Shown here: positions 1 to 8,719 of the stretch, one piece after another
Layout of the letters: every line of letters starts with the position of its first letter
Numbering within the stretch: position 1 is the stretch's first letter
Assembly (NCBI RefSeq): GCF_005502885.1
Contig: NZ_SCMR01000004.1
Span: 158,671 to 222,670, forward strand
Direction of reading: 5' to 3'
Source of the DNA: Microbacterium sp. 2FI
Lineage (GTDB): Bacteria; Actinomycetota; Actinomycetes; Actinomycetales; Microbacteriaceae
Length of the DNA: 64,000 nt
Position numbers and translations under genes: made by a program
The notes under the pieces: generated by a model
Seen by the model: the letters and a program-made list of their open reading frames with translations, nothing else
Database searches by the model: none
Told to the model about the DNA's origin: nothing

Positions 1-2
1 GG

Positions 3-758
3 GTGTACGGCGGCGACGGCTCGGTCTCGCGCATGGCGCACCTCGCCCGGACGTTCGACCGGCCGCTGCTCGCGATGCCCGGCGGCACGTTCAATCATTT
101 CGCCCGCGCGCTCGGGATCGACGACGTCGACACCGCGATCGACGCACTGCAGCGCGGATCGACGATCGCCGTCGGGGTCGCCGAGGTCGCATCCGACGAC
201 GACGAACCGATCACCGTGCTCAACGCCGTCTCGGTCGGCACCTACCCCGAGGTCATCGACGAGCGCGAGCGCCGCGGACACCTCGGCAAATGGATCGGCG
301 GTGTCGTCGCCGCATGGACCGCGCTGCGCAGCACCGAGCCCCTCACGATCGTGCAGGGCGGCCGCCGCGCACAGGTGTGGTCGGTGTTCATCAGCGTCGG
401 ACGCAACACCCCCGGCCAGGTCGCGACCATGCAGCGGGGAGACGTCGACGGCGGCGTGCTCGACGTGCGCATCCACCACGCGCGCGGCAGCCGGGCGCGC
501 TCGGTCGCCGCGCTCGTCTTCGGCCGGCGCGCCGCCGCGGTCCTCCGCGCCGTCCGGCTGATGCCGCCCGAGTCCGACGTCGAGCGGTCCGTCGTGCGCG
601 AGATCAGCCTGCAGGTGCGACCGCGGGCGGGGCGCCCGTCGGTCTACGTGCACGACGGCGAGCTCGTCGAGCGCGACGCCGCGGGCTTCACGCTGCGGTG
701 CGTCGCCGTGCCTGCGGGGCTCGAGGTCTTCGCGCCGGAGCCCGACAGCATCCCCTGA
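3..758 (+). CDS. Diacylglycerol kinase family lipid kinase (5' truncated by window)
   Basis: The C-terminal ~250 residues of a lipid kinase of the DAGK/YegS/sphingosine-kinase fold. This family phosphorylates diacylglycerol or related lipid alcohols with ATP at the membrane. The frame is already open at base 1, and the visible part begins on the family's GGDG nucleotide-binding motif (YGGDGS), so the true start lies upstream of the window. The second family motif appears as PGGTFNHFARALGI at about residues 26-39, a variant of the usual LPxGTxNDFA. A C-terminal HDGE motif (about residue 217) closes the beta-sandwich domain. No membrane segment is visible. The lipid substrate cannot be told from sequence. 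It ends in a repeat-rich intergenic stretch and converges with mmsA. Confidence 0.82.
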   Translation: MYGGDGSVSRMAHLARTFDRPLLAMPGGTFNHFARALGIDDVDTAIDALQRGSTIAVGVAEVASDDDEPITVLNAVSVGTYPEVIDERERRGHLGKWIGGVVAAWTALRSTEPLTIVQGGRRAQVWSVFISVGRNTPGQVATMQRGDVDGGVLDVRIHHARGSRARSVAALVFGRRAAAVLRAVRLMPPESDVERSVVREISLQVRPRAGRPSVYVHDGELVERDAAGFTLRCVAVPAGLEVFAPEPDSIP

Positions 759-783
759 TCCCCGCTCCTGCACCGCCCCGGTT

Positions 784-863
784 CGCGAGTGCACGACCTA
801 CCCGCGAGTGCACGACTTACCGCGGTCGGTAAGCCGCGCTTTGGACGGGATGCCGTGCACTCG
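784..863. repeat. Palindromic intergenic repeat with 19-bp tandem units
   Basis: Two 19-bp direct units (784-802 and 803-821) differ at one base; each begins CGCGAGTGCACGAC. The second unit runs into a perfect 7-bp stem (816-822 with 827-833, CTTACCG/CGGTAAG, 4-nt loop). The outer sequence CGAGTGCACG (806-815) is matched by its reverse complement at 854-863, so the whole can fold into a long imperfect hairpin. It lies between two convergent genes. It could act as a bidirectional terminator, but the layout (tandem unit plus nested inverted repeats) looks more like a REP/MITE-type dispersed element. Confidence 0.6.
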
Positions 864-880
864 ACGAACCTGGCAGGGAG

Positions 881-912
881 ATCTCGATACGCGCTGGCGC
901 GCTGCTCAATCG
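881..912. repeat. ATCTCGATACGC-type dispersed intergenic repeat overlapping the mmsA stop
   Basis: An imperfect inverted motif of the form ATCTCGATACGC...GCTGCTCAATCG. Relatives occur at 8720-8777 (ATCTCGATACGCTCC) and, on the other strand, at 3892-3918 and 19138-19168 (GAGCGAGCG..GCGAGACGAA). The copy here runs across the stop codon of mmsA (906-908), so the last residues of that protein are encoded inside the repeat. Membership in one family is my judgement from the shared blocks. Confidence 0.45.
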
Positions 913-2456
913 TGCTGGGGGAAGCCCAGGTTCAGACCGCCGTGCGACGGGTCGAGCCACCGGCTCGTGATCGCCTTCTCAGCCGTGAAGAACTCAAACC
1001 CGTGGGGGCCGTAGGCCTTCGCATCGCCGAAGAGTGAGGCCTTCCAGCCGCCGAACGAGTGGTACGCGACCGGCACCGGGATCGGCACGTTGATGCCGAT
1101 CATGCCGACCTGCGCCTCGCGCTGGAAGCGCCGTGCGGCGCCGCCGTCGTTCGTGAAGATCGCGGTGCCGTTGCCGTACAGGCTCGAGTTGATGATGCCG
1201 AGGCCGTCTTCATACCCCTCGACGCGTACGACCGAGAGCACCGGTCCGAAGATCTCGTCCGTGTACACCGTCGACGATGTCGGCACGTTGTCGATCAGGG
1301 TGGGTCCGAGCCAGAAGCCGTTCGGGTCGCCGTCGATCTCGACGTCGCGCCCGTCGACGACGACCGAGGCCCCGTCGGCCGCAGCCACGTCGAGGTACGA
1401 GGTCACCTTGTCGCGGTGGACGCCGGTGATGAGCGGCCCCATGTCGCAGCCGCGCATGCCGTCGCCGGTGCGCAGCGTCGCCATGCGCTCCGACACCTTC
1501 TGCACGAAGGCATCCGCGATCGTGTCGACGGCGAGCACCACCGAGATCGCCATGCAGCGCTCACCGGCCGAGCCGAAGCCGGCGTTGACGGCGGCGTCGG
1601 CGGCGAGGTCGAGGTCGGCATCCGGAAGCACCAGCATGTGGTTCTTCGCACCGCCGAGCGCCTGCACGCGCTTGCCCGCGCGCGTAGCGTTCTCGTAGAC
1701 GTACTTCGCGATCGGGGTCGAGCCCACGAACGAGATCGCCCGCACGTCGGGGTGCTCCAGCAGTGCGTCGACCGACTCCTTGTCACCGTGCACGACGTTG
1801 AGGACGCCGTCAGGCAGGCCGGCCTCGGTCAGGAGGGCGGCCATCCAGTTCGCCGCCGTCGGGTCCTTCTCAGAGGGCTTGAGGATCACGGCGTTGCCCG
1901 CTGCGAGCGCGATCGAGAAGAACCACAGCGGCACCATCGCCGGGAAGTTGAAGGGACTGATGATGCCGACGACGCCGAGCGGCTGACGCAGCGTGTAGAC
2001 GTCGATGCCGGTCGAGACGTTCTCGGAGTACGCGCCCTTGGTGAGGTGCCCGAGCCCGCACGCGAACTCGACGACCTCCATGCCGCGCGCGATCTCGCCG
2101 TGCGCGTCGGCGAGCACCTTGCCGTGCTCGGCGGTGAGGATCTCGGCGAGCTCGCCCTTGCGGGCGTTCAGCAGCTCGCGGAACGCGAACATCACGGTCT
2201 GTCGCTTGGCGATCGACGCGTCGCGCCACTGCGCCCACGCCGCGCTCGCGACATCCACGACATCGCCGACATCGGATGCCGAGGCCAGCCGCACCTCTTT
2301 CTGCACGGTTCCGAGGGCGGGGTTGAACACCGGCGCGGTGCGCTCGGATGCCCCGGCCCAGGTGGTGCCGGAGACCCAGTGGTCGAGGATCGTCGTCGCA
2401 GCCCGGTCGGTCCGCTCCATGGTCGTGGTGTCGGTCATCGTGTTCCTGCCCTTCAT
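906..2456 (-). CDS. mmsA: CoA-acylating methylmalonate-semialdehyde dehydrogenase
   Basis: A 516-residue NAD-dependent aldehyde dehydrogenase of the CoA-acylating MMSDH family. It oxidises malonate semialdehyde to acetyl-CoA (and methylmalonate semialdehyde to propionyl-CoA) with loss of CO2. The catalytic cysteine is C301 in GSAGERCMAIS. N170 (SPFNFP) and K193 (LKPSEKDP) are the conserved ALDH residues. The position of the usual general-base Glu carries Asn in LGGAKNH (residues 268-273), the hallmark of the CoA-dependent subfamily. The start at 2456 has a strong AGGAGGG 7 nt upstream; an alternative ATG at 2438 also has an AGGA. It is the last gene of the nine-gene pyrimidine operon, 35 bp after the aminotransferase that would make its substrate. 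Confidence 0.93.
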   Translation of the reverse strand: MKGRNTMTDTTTMERTDRAATTILDHWVSGTTWAGASERTAPVFNPALGTVQKEVRLASASDVGDVVDVASAAWAQWRDASIAKRQTVMFAFRELLNARKGELAEILTAEHGKVLADAHGEIARGMEVVEFACGLGHLTKGAYSENVSTGIDVYTLRQPLGVVGIISPFNFPAMVPLWFFSIALAAGNAVILKPSEKDPTAANWMAALLTEAGLPDGVLNVVHGDKESVDALLEHPDVRAISFVGSTPIAKYVYENATRAGKRVQALGGAKNHMLVLPDADLDLAADAAVNAGFGSAGERCMAISVVLAVDTIADAFVQKVSERMATLRTGDGMRGCDMGPLITGVHRDKVTSYLDVAAADGASVVVDGRDVEIDGDPNGFWLGPTLIDNVPTSSTVYTDEIFGPVLSVVRVEGYEDGLGIINSSLYGNGTAIFTNDGGAARRFQREAQVGMIGINVPIPVPVAYHSFGGWKASLFGDAKAYGPHGFEFFTAEKAITSRWLDPSHGGLNLGFPQHD

Positions 2457-2491
2457 TGGGAAGCCCTCCTCGTGAGAGGACGCAGCACGCG

Positions 2492-3811
2492 TCAGAAGAG
2501 GTCTTCTTCGACGCTCGTCAAGGCTTCATCGTAGATCGTCATTGCCTGGGAGACCTCGTCGTCGGTGACGACGCAGGGCGGCACGACGTGGATCCGGTTG
2601 TCGGCTGCGAAGGGCATGAGCCCCCGCGCGGTGAGTTCGGTCTTGAGCTTTCCGATGACATCCGCGCCGACGGGTTCGCGCGTCTCGCGGTCTGTGACGA
2701 GCTCCATCGCCCAGAACACGCCTTCGCCGCGCACCTCGCCGATGAGCGGGTGCTTGTCGGCGAGCGACCGCAGCCCCGGGCCGATGCGCTCGGCGCCGAT
2801 GCGGCGGGCATGCTCGACGATGCCCTCATCCTGCATGGCGTCGATCGAGGCGATGATGGATGCCGCGGCCAGCGGATGCCCCGAGTAGGTGAGCCCGCCC
2901 GGGAAGACCCGGTCGTCGAACGTCGCCGAGATCGCGTCGGAGATGATCACGCCGCCGACCGGCACGTAGCCGGAGTTCACGCCCTTGGCGAAGGTGATGA
3001 GGTCGGGGACCACGTCGTACCCCTCGAACGCGAACCAGCGGCCGGTGCGCCCGAAGCCGCACATGACCTCGTCGAGGATCAGGATGATGCCGTACCGGTC
3101 GCAGAGCGCCCGGACGCCGGCGAGATAGCCGGGCGGTGGCAGCAGGATGCCGGCGGTGCCGGGCACCGACTCGAGCAGGATCGCGGCAATCGTCGTCGGG
3201 CCTTCGGACTGGATGACCCGCTCGAGGTGGTGAAGAGCGCGGGCCGATTCCTCTTCGGGCGTCGTCGCCCAGAACTCGCTTCGGTAGAGGTAGGGCCCGA
3301 AGAAGTGCGCGTGGCCGCGGGCGTAGCGGTTCGGCATCCGTCGCCAATCGCCCGTCGCGACGATCGCCGCCCCCGTGTTGCCGTGGTACGAGCGATAGGT
3401 CGAGAGCACCGTGTCGCGCCCGGTGTGGAGGCGGGCCATGCGGATGGCGTTCTCGTTCGCGTCGGCGCCGCCGTTGGTGAAGAACACCTTGGTGAACCCG
3501 TCCGGCGCCTTCGACAGGATGCGCTCGGCCGCCTGCCCGCGCGTGAGGTTCGCGGTGGCGGGACCGATGGTCGCGAGCTCGCCCGCCTGCTGCTGGATCG
3601 CCGCGACGACCGCCGGATGCTGATGGCCGATGTTCACGTTCACCAGCTGGCTCGCGAAATCCAGCATCCGGTTGCCGGCGTGATCCCACACGACGCTGCC
3701 GAGTCCGCCCGCGATCACGGGCAGGTCGAGACCCGCCTGCGCTGACCAGGAGTGGAACACATGCTCGCGGTCGAGCGCCTTCGCGAGTGCGTCCGGGTCT
3801 GGTGTGGTCAT
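2492..3811 (-). CDS. Class III aminotransferase, probable beta-alanine:pyruvate transaminase
   Basis: A 439-residue PLP-dependent class III (omega) aminotransferase. D247 in ILDEVMCGFGRTG contacts the pyridine nitrogen and K276 in TFAKGVNSGY is the Schiff-base lysine. The substrate is inferred from context: the operon makes beta-alanine (or 3-aminoisobutyrate) from N-carbamoyl precursors, and the next gene consumes malonate or methylmalonate semialdehyde, so this enzyme should transfer the amino group to pyruvate or 2-oxoglutarate. The start at 3811 is chosen because AAGGGAG lies 6 nt upstream. The frame stays open for 24 more codons, but those look like non-coding leader. A different omega-amino acid specificity cannot be excluded. 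Confidence 0.88.
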   Translation of the reverse strand: MTTPDPDALAKALDREHVFHSWSAQAGLDLPVIAGGLGSVVWDHAGNRMLDFASQLVNVNIGHQHPAVVAAIQQQAGELATIGPATANLTRGQAAERILSKAPDGFTKVFFTNGGADANENAIRMARLHTGRDTVLSTYRSYHGNTGAAIVATGDWRRMPNRYARGHAHFFGPYLYRSEFWATTPEEESARALHHLERVIQSEGPTTIAAILLESVPGTAGILLPPPGYLAGVRALCDRYGIILILDEVMCGFGRTGRWFAFEGYDVVPDLITFAKGVNSGYVPVGGVIISDAISATFDDRVFPGGLTYSGHPLAAASIIASIDAMQDEGIVEHARRIGAERIGPGLRSLADKHPLIGEVRGEGVFWAMELVTDRETREPVGADVIGKLKTELTARGLMPFAADNRIHVVPPCVVTDDEVSQAMTIYDEALTSVEEDLF

Positions 3812-3855
3812 GACCGACTCCCTTCGGTGAGGCGCTCCCCACCCGCAACGTTCGT

Positions 3856-3898
3856 CGCTCGGCGACCGGGGGTCAACAGGCAACCCGGCCGCCGAGCG
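3856..3898. repeat. Inverted repeat in the SBP-aminotransferase gap
   Basis: A perfect 9-bp inverted repeat (3856-3864 CGCTCGGCG, 3890-3898 CGCCGAGCG) with a 25-nt loop, downstream of the substrate-binding protein gene on the minus strand. A second, weaker pairing joins 3879-3893 with 3921-3934 and spans the binding-protein stop codon. It could attenuate transcription within the operon or be part of a dispersed repeat (3892-3918, GAGCGAGCGATGCGAGACGAA). Confidence 0.4.
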
Positions 3899-3925
3899 AG
3901 CGATGCGAGACGAATCGTCCGGCGG

Positions 3926-5080
3926 CTAGTTGCCGCCCTCCTGCAATTCGACCTCGATCGGGGTGAACCCGTCGCCCGTGAGGTCGATGCCGTCGGCCTC
4001 GAGCTCGTCCAGTGCCTGCTGGATGTACTCGTTCGACCACGCCGACGCCGGAGGCTCCTCGGTGATCAGGTGCGCGCCGGTCTCGTTGACGGCGGCGAGA
4101 GCCCCGTCGACCGTCTGCTGCCACGCGGCCTCGTCGATGATGCCGATGCCGTCGGGCGAGGGCCAGATCAGCTTGTTGATCTCGTTCATCATCCACAGCT
4201 CGTGGCTCGGTCCCCACGCAGAGCCGTTCGCGAGGGTGATCTCGGCGGCCTCCTCGGGGTTGTCGCGGGCGAACGCCCAGCCCTTGACGACGGCCTTCAG
4301 GAACGCGACCGTCGTCTCGGCGTACTCCTCGTCGCTCTCGAGCCGCGCGGTGTCGGCCCAGATCGCGTCCTGCAGCATCGCGCCGACGGTGTCCTGGTAG
4401 CTGATGACGTTGAAGTCGTCGGGCTGGTACAGCTCGCCGGTGTCGGGGTTCGGCGTCTCGAGCAGCTGCGCGTACTCGTTGTAGGTCATCGCCTGGGCCG
4501 CGTCGATGTCACCCTGCAGGAAGGCGTTCATGTTGAAGTCCTGCGTGATGATCTGCACGGTCGACGAGTCGAGGCCTTCCGCGGCCATCGCCGCGAAGAT
4601 CTCCCACTCGTTGCCGAAGCCCCACGAGCCGATCGTCTTGCCCTCGAAGTCGGCCACCGATTCGATCCCGGAGTCCGCCCACGACACCTGGAGGGTGCCC
4701 GAGCGCTGGAAGATCTGCGCGATGTCGGTGAGGTTGGCGCCGGCCTCGATCGACCCGAGCACCTTCGGCACCCACGCGATGGCGTAGTCGACGTCGCCGT
4801 TGGCGAGCGCGTCCTGCGGCACGATGTCGCCGCCGGACGGGATGATCTCGACCTCCAGGCCCTCCTCTTCGAAGAAGCCCTGGTCGATCGCCGCGAAGTA
4901 GCCGGCGAACTGAGCCTGGGGGAGCCATTGGAGCTGGAGCTTCACCGGGGTGAGCTCACCGGCTTCGGGTTCGCCGCTCTCGTCGGGAGAAGCGTCGCCG
5001 CCGGAGCATCCGGCGAGCAGAAGCGCGGTCGACAGGGCGAACGCGCCTGTCGCGAGCGCGCGACGTGTGCTGTGTCTCAT
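3926..5080 (-). CDS. NMT1/THI5-like ABC transporter substrate-binding lipoprotein
   Basis: A 384-residue extracytoplasmic solute receptor of the NMT1/SsuA/THI5-like type. It starts with RHSTRRALATG and a hydrophobic stretch ending in the lipobox LLLAGC, then a Ser/Asp/Glu-rich linker. The mature domain opens with VKLQLQWLPQAQFAGYFAA, characteristic of THI5-like pyrimidine-binding receptors (family knowledge). The start at 5080 is the only ATG giving a clean signal peptide and has AAAGGA upstream; the frame runs open further 5' without signal-like content. Its place in a dihydropyrimidinase operon suggests a pyrimidine, dihydropyrimidine or hydantoin ligand; this is inference. It follows its permease by 86 bp. 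Confidence 0.9.
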   Translation of the reverse strand: MRHSTRRALATGAFALSTALLLAGCSGGDASPDESGEPEAGELTPVKLQLQWLPQAQFAGYFAAIDQGFFEEEGLEVEIIPSGGDIVPQDALANGDVDYAIAWVPKVLGSIEAGANLTDIAQIFQRSGTLQVSWADSGIESVADFEGKTIGSWGFGNEWEIFAAMAAEGLDSSTVQIITQDFNMNAFLQGDIDAAQAMTYNEYAQLLETPNPDTGELYQPDDFNVISYQDTVGAMLQDAIWADTARLESDEEYAETTVAFLKAVVKGWAFARDNPEEAAEITLANGSAWGPSHELWMMNEINKLIWPSPDGIGIIDEAAWQQTVDGALAAVNETGAHLITEEPPASAWSNEYIQQALDELEADGIDLTGDGFTPIEVELQEGGN

Positions 5081-5166
5081 GTCGTTCCTTTCAGTCCCCT
5101 CGCGGGGTTCGCTGCGGTGGTGCAGTGCCGGCCTCGCGGGGCGAGGACGCGGTGAGGCGGCGCGCG

Positions 5167-6000
5167 TCATCGCGGGCCTCCGGTCGGGATGCGGCGGAGC
5201 ACGAGCCACTCGAGCAGGGCCGTCGCGAGGTAGAAGACGAGTCCGAGCGCGATCGCCGCAGCGACGTAGGCCCACGCGCGGGCGTACGCGCTGGTGGCGG
5301 CAGAGGTCGCGATGAACGTGCCGAGTCCGCCGCGCGGACCGCCGAAGTACTCGGCGACGAGCGCGGAGATCACGGCCAGCGAGCTGGCGATCCGGATGCC
5401 GGTCATGAGGTACGGCACCGCCGTCGGCAGGGTGACCTTGCGGAAGGTCTCACTGCCGGATGCCGCATAGACGCGCATGAGGTCGCGATGGACCGGGCGG
5501 GTCTGGCGGAGACCGCGGAGGGTGTTGACGAACACCGGCACGAACGCCGCGAGCGCGGCGATCGCCTGGCGCCCGAACTGGCTGTCGGCGCCGAACATGG
5601 AGTTGAGCACGGGAGCGAGGGCGACGATCGGCACGACCGCGAGCGAGGCGACGATGGGCGCCGACATGCCGTCGACGGCGCGCCAGCGCGAGGCCAGCGC
5701 CGCGAGCAGGATCGCCAGCAGCGTGCCGACGACGAGCCCGATGAGGGCGTTGGTGCCCGTCACGATCGTCGCCGACAGGATCGCCGGCCAGAACTCGACG
5801 AGCTGCTCGAGGATCGCGGCCGGGCTCGGCAGCAGGTAGTCCGAGACGCCGACGACCGTCACCAGGAACTGCCACAGCGCGAGGACGAGCAGGCCGACGA
5901 CGATCGGCGCGATGACCCGGAGGCGCCGCTCGGCGGCCGGGCTCCACCCGGTGCGGCGTGGGGCGATCCGCGGGCTCGACGTCGTGGGCGTGATCGTCAT
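5167..6000 (-). CDS. ABC transporter permease (SsuC/TauC type), second permease
   Basis: A 277-residue inner-membrane permease with about six hydrophobic segments between residues 30 and 265. The binding-protein-dependent transport (EAA-like) loop is at residues ~170-200 (MRVYAASGSETFRKVTLPTAVPY split around the conserved Gly). The start ATG overlaps the stop of the ATPase gene by 4 bp (ATGA, 5997-6000), indicating translational coupling. Together with the other permease (6830-7705) it would form a heterodimeric pore, unlike the homodimer common in this family. Confidence 0.9.
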   Translation of the reverse strand: MTITPTTSSPRIAPRRTGWSPAAERRLRVIAPIVVGLLVLALWQFLVTVVGVSDYLLPSPAAILEQLVEFWPAILSATIVTGTNALIGLVVGTLLAILLAALASRWRAVDGMSAPIVASLAVVPIVALAPVLNSMFGADSQFGRQAIAALAAFVPVFVNTLRGLRQTRPVHRDLMRVYAASGSETFRKVTLPTAVPYLMTGIRIASSLAVISALVAEYFGGPRGGLGTFIATSAATSAYARAWAYVAAAIALGLVFYLATALLEWLVLRRIPTGGPR

Positions 6001-6830
6001 CGCTCCTCTGCTCCCCGCGCGGCCGGCGCCGGCGTGCCGTGCAGCGCCTCGCGCACCGCGGTGACCATCGCGAAGAACGCCGGCGTCTCGCGCAGCGTGT
6101 CGTCGCGCGTGACATCGGTCCCGAAGCCGGTCTCGATGACGTCGGTGATGCGGCCTGGGCGCGGTGACATCACGACCACGCGGTCCGAGAGGAACACCGC
6201 CTCGGGGATGGAGTGGGTGACGAACACGACGGCCGCGCCGGTCTCGGCGGCGATGCGCGACAGCTCCGCCTGCATGCGCTCGCGGGTCATCTCGTCGAGC
6301 GCGCCGAAGGGCTCGTCCATCAGCAGCAGTCGAGGCCGCTCGGCGAGGGCGCGGGCGATCGCGACGCGCTGCTGCATCCCGCCCGAGAGCTGATCGGGAT
6401 GCCGGTCCGCGAAATCCGAGAGCCCGACGAGGTCGGCGAGTTCGGCCACGCGGGCCTTGCGCTCCGCAGCCCCTACGCCGTGGATCTCGAGCGGCAGAGC
6501 GATGTTGGCCGCCACCGTGCGCCAGGGCAGGAGCCCCGCCTGCTGGAACGCGATGCCGTAGTCCTGGTCGCGACGTGCGCGGTGCGCGGGCTTGCCGAAC
6601 ACCTCGACGGTTCCCGACGTCGCGGAGTCGAGGTCGGCGATGAGCCGCAGGAGTGTGGACTTCCCGCAGCCCGACGGGCCGATGAGCGACACGAACTCGC
6701 CGACGTCGACCGTCAGGTCGATCCCGTCGAGCGCGGTGACGTCGCCGGCCTTCGAGGGGAAGACCTTCGCGGCATCCCGCACGCTCACCGCCGTGGTCGT
6801 CGTGGTGTCTGTGGTCGCGGTGTCGGTCAT
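5997..6830 (-). CDS. ABC transporter ATP-binding protein (SsuB/TauB type)
   Basis: A 277-residue ATPase. It has Walker A GPSGCGKST, Q-loop QQAGLLPW, signature LSGGMQQR, Walker B LLLMDEPFGALD and switch His in VTHSIPEA, all intact. It energises the NMT1-type importer encoded by the surrounding genes. The start at 6830 overlaps the upstream permease stop by one base (TGATG). The first ~13 residues are Thr-rich (TDTATTDTTTTT) before the ABC domain begins. The frame remains open upstream, but that stretch is the permease gene in another frame. Confidence 0.92.
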   Translation of the reverse strand: MTDTATTDTTTTTAVSVRDAAKVFPSKAGDVTALDGIDLTVDVGEFVSLIGPSGCGKSTLLRLIADLDSATSGTVEVFGKPAHRARRDQDYGIAFQQAGLLPWRTVAANIALPLEIHGVGAAERKARVAELADLVGLSDFADRHPDQLSGGMQQRVAIARALAERPRLLLMDEPFGALDEMTRERMQAELSRIAAETGAAVVFVTHSIPEAVFLSDRVVVMSPRPGRITDVIETGFGTDVTRDDTLRETPAFFAMVTAVREALHGTPAPAARGAEER

Positions 6831-7705
6831 CAGGCCGCCTCTCCTCGCCGGTAGTCCTTCATGAGCACGCCGAGCAGCGCCACCGAACCCGCGGCGACGA
6901 GACCGAGTGCGACCGCGCCGAAGATCGGCGCCCAGGCCTTGGCCGGGTCGCCCGATGCCTGGCCGGCGAACTGGATGAGCAGCCGGCCGATTCCGCCCTG
7001 CAGACCCGTCGAGACCTCGGCGACGACGGCGCCGATGACCGCGTTGGCCGCGCCGAGACGCAGCGCGGGCAGCAGATAGGGGACGGATGCCGGCAGCCGG
7101 AGCTTCACGAGCGTCGGCCAGTAGCCGGCGGCGTAGGTGTGCATCAGCTCGGTGTGGATGCGATCGGGAGACTGCAGTCCCCGCAGCGCCCCGACCGCGA
7201 TCGGGAAGAACGCGAGATACGACGCGATGAGGGCGACCGACATCCAGTCCTGCCATTCCCATCCGGCGATCTCGATCCGAGACCCCCAGCTCTTCACGAT
7301 CGGCGCGAACGCGATGAGCGGGACCGTCTGGCTCAGAATGATCCAGGGGAGAAGTCCCCATTCCGCGAGCCGCCAGCGCTGCATCAGCAGCGCGAACGCG
7401 AGGCCGACGATCGAGCCCACGATCCAGCCGACCGCGGCGATGCCCAGCGTCGTGAGCGCGCCGAGCGCGATGACACCCCACAGCGGCGGTGAGCCCTCCT
7501 GGCGCGTGACGGGCTCGAAGAGGCGACCGGCCATCACCCACACGTGCGGCATCGCGAGATCGGTCGTGCGGGGGAGGATGCGCACGCCGACGACGATCAC
7601 GCCGTCCTCGGGCGCGAGCCACTTGTACAGCTCCCACGCGATGATGACGGCCGAGACGCCGACGATCCCCCAGAGCCAGGCCAGTCCGGAGCGCCGAGCC
7701 GTCAT
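6830..7705 (-). CDS. ABC transporter permease (SsuC/TauC type), first permease
   Basis: A 291-residue membrane permease. A hydrophobic segment near residues 8-28 is followed by an unusual ~45-residue hydrophilic stretch (about 30-75) before the core five-segment permease domain. The EAA-like loop is YAAGYWPTLVKLRLPASVPY. The start overlaps the LLM gene stop by 4 bp (ATGA, 7702-7705). It is only distantly similar to the second permease (5167-6000), so the importer probably uses two different membrane subunits. Confidence 0.9.
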   Translation of the reverse strand: MTARRSGLAWLWGIVGVSAVIIAWELYKWLAPEDGVIVVGVRILPRTTDLAMPHVWVMAGRLFEPVTRQEGSPPLWGVIALGALTTLGIAAVGWIVGSIVGLAFALLMQRWRLAEWGLLPWIILSQTVPLIAFAPIVKSWGSRIEIAGWEWQDWMSVALIASYLAFFPIAVGALRGLQSPDRIHTELMHTYAAGYWPTLVKLRLPASVPYLLPALRLGAANAVIGAVVAEVSTGLQGGIGRLLIQFAGQASGDPAKAWAPIFGAVALGLVAAGSVALLGVLMKDYRRGEAA

Positions 7706-8718
7706 GCCTTCGCCGTCACGTGGGCGGAGAGCGCGGGGATCACGGTCTCGCCGTACACCCGCATCGTCTCCTCCTTGTTGTCGTGCTGGAGGTACCCGGC
7801 GAACTGGGTCACGCCGAGCGCGCGGAGCTGCTCGAGCTTGGCGATGTGCTCGTCGGCGGTGCCCAGGATGCAGAAGCGGTCGACGATCTCGTCGGGCACG
7901 AAGTCGACGTGGTCGTTGTCGGACTTGCCGTGGGTGTTGTAGTCGTAGCCCGTGCGGCCGGCGATGTAGTCCGTCAGGGCGTCGGGCACGGTGCCGTGCG
8001 CGCCGTACTTGGCCACGATGTCGGCGACGTGGTTGCCGACCATCCCGCCGAACCAGCGGCACTGGTCGCGCATGTGCTTCCAGTCGTCGCCGATGTACAT
8101 CGGCGCGGCGACGCAGAACGCGATCGCGTCGGGGTCGCGGCCCGCTGCGGCAGCGGCATCCCGAACCGTCTTGATCATCCACGCCGCGATGTCGACGTCG
8201 GCCAGCTGCAGGATGAAGCCGTCGCCGACCTCGCCCGTGAGTTTCAGCGCGAGCGGGCCGTAGGCGGCGACCCACACCTCGAGCTCGGAGCCGCGGCTCC
8301 AGGGGAACTGCAGCGTCGCACCCTTGTATTCGACGGGGCGCGAGTTCGCGAGCTCGCGGATGACGTGGATGGATTCGCGCAGCTCACTCATCGTGACCGG
8401 CTTGCCGTTGGTGACCCGCACCGCCGAGTCGCCGCGGCCGATGCCGCAGATCGTGCGGTTGCCGTACATCTCGTTGAGGGTGGCGAAGACGGATGCCGTC
8501 ACCGTCCAGTCGCGCGTGGCGGGGTTCGTGACGAAGGGGCCGACCGTGATGCGCTTCGTCTCGGCGAGGATCGCCGAGTGGATGACGTACGGCTCCTGCC
8601 ACAGCAGGTGCGAGTCGAACGTCCACACGTGGCTGAAGCCGTGCGCCTCGGCGAGCTTGGCCAGCTGCACGGTGCGCGCGGCGGGCGGGTTGGTCTGGAG
8701 GACGACTCCGAAGTCCAT
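7702..8718 (-). CDS. LLM-class oxidoreductase (CPS_4043-like, F420- or flavin-dependent)
   Basis: A 338-residue TIM-barrel protein of the luciferase-like monooxygenase superfamily. It opens with DFGVVLQTNPPAARTVQLA and has the family strand ITVGPFVTNPATRDWTV near residue 65-80. It resembles the F420-type subfamily that, as I recall, is annotated as CPS_4043 family and is often found beside dihydropyrimidinase. Cofactor (F420 or FMN) and substrate cannot be read from the sequence. The operon contains dihydropyrimidinase and beta-ureidopropionase but no dihydropyrimidine dehydrogenase, so a role in the missing redox step, or in opening a related heterocycle, is a testable inference. The start at 8718 has no good Shine-Dalgarno; GGAG lies 12 nt away inside a dispersed repeat. 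Confidence 0.82.
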   Translation of the reverse strand: MDFGVVLQTNPPAARTVQLAKLAEAHGFSHVWTFDSHLLWQEPYVIHSAILAETKRITVGPFVTNPATRDWTVTASVFATLNEMYGNRTICGIGRGDSAVRVTNGKPVTMSELRESIHVIRELANSRPVEYKGATLQFPWSRGSELEVWVAAYGPLALKLTGEVGDGFILQLADVDIAAWMIKTVRDAAAAAGRDPDAIAFCVAAPMYIGDDWKHMRDQCRWFGGMVGNHVADIVAKYGAHGTVPDALTDYIAGRTGYDYNTHGKSDNDHVDFVPDEIVDRFCILGTADEHIAKLEQLRALGVTQFAGYLQHDNKEETMRVYGETVIPALSAHVTAKA

Positions 8719-8719
8719 G

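Noticed and set aside
784..821. Two tandem 19-bp units as a possible CRISPR remnant
   Set aside because: The units are directly adjacent with no spacers, there are only two copies and no cas genes are present.
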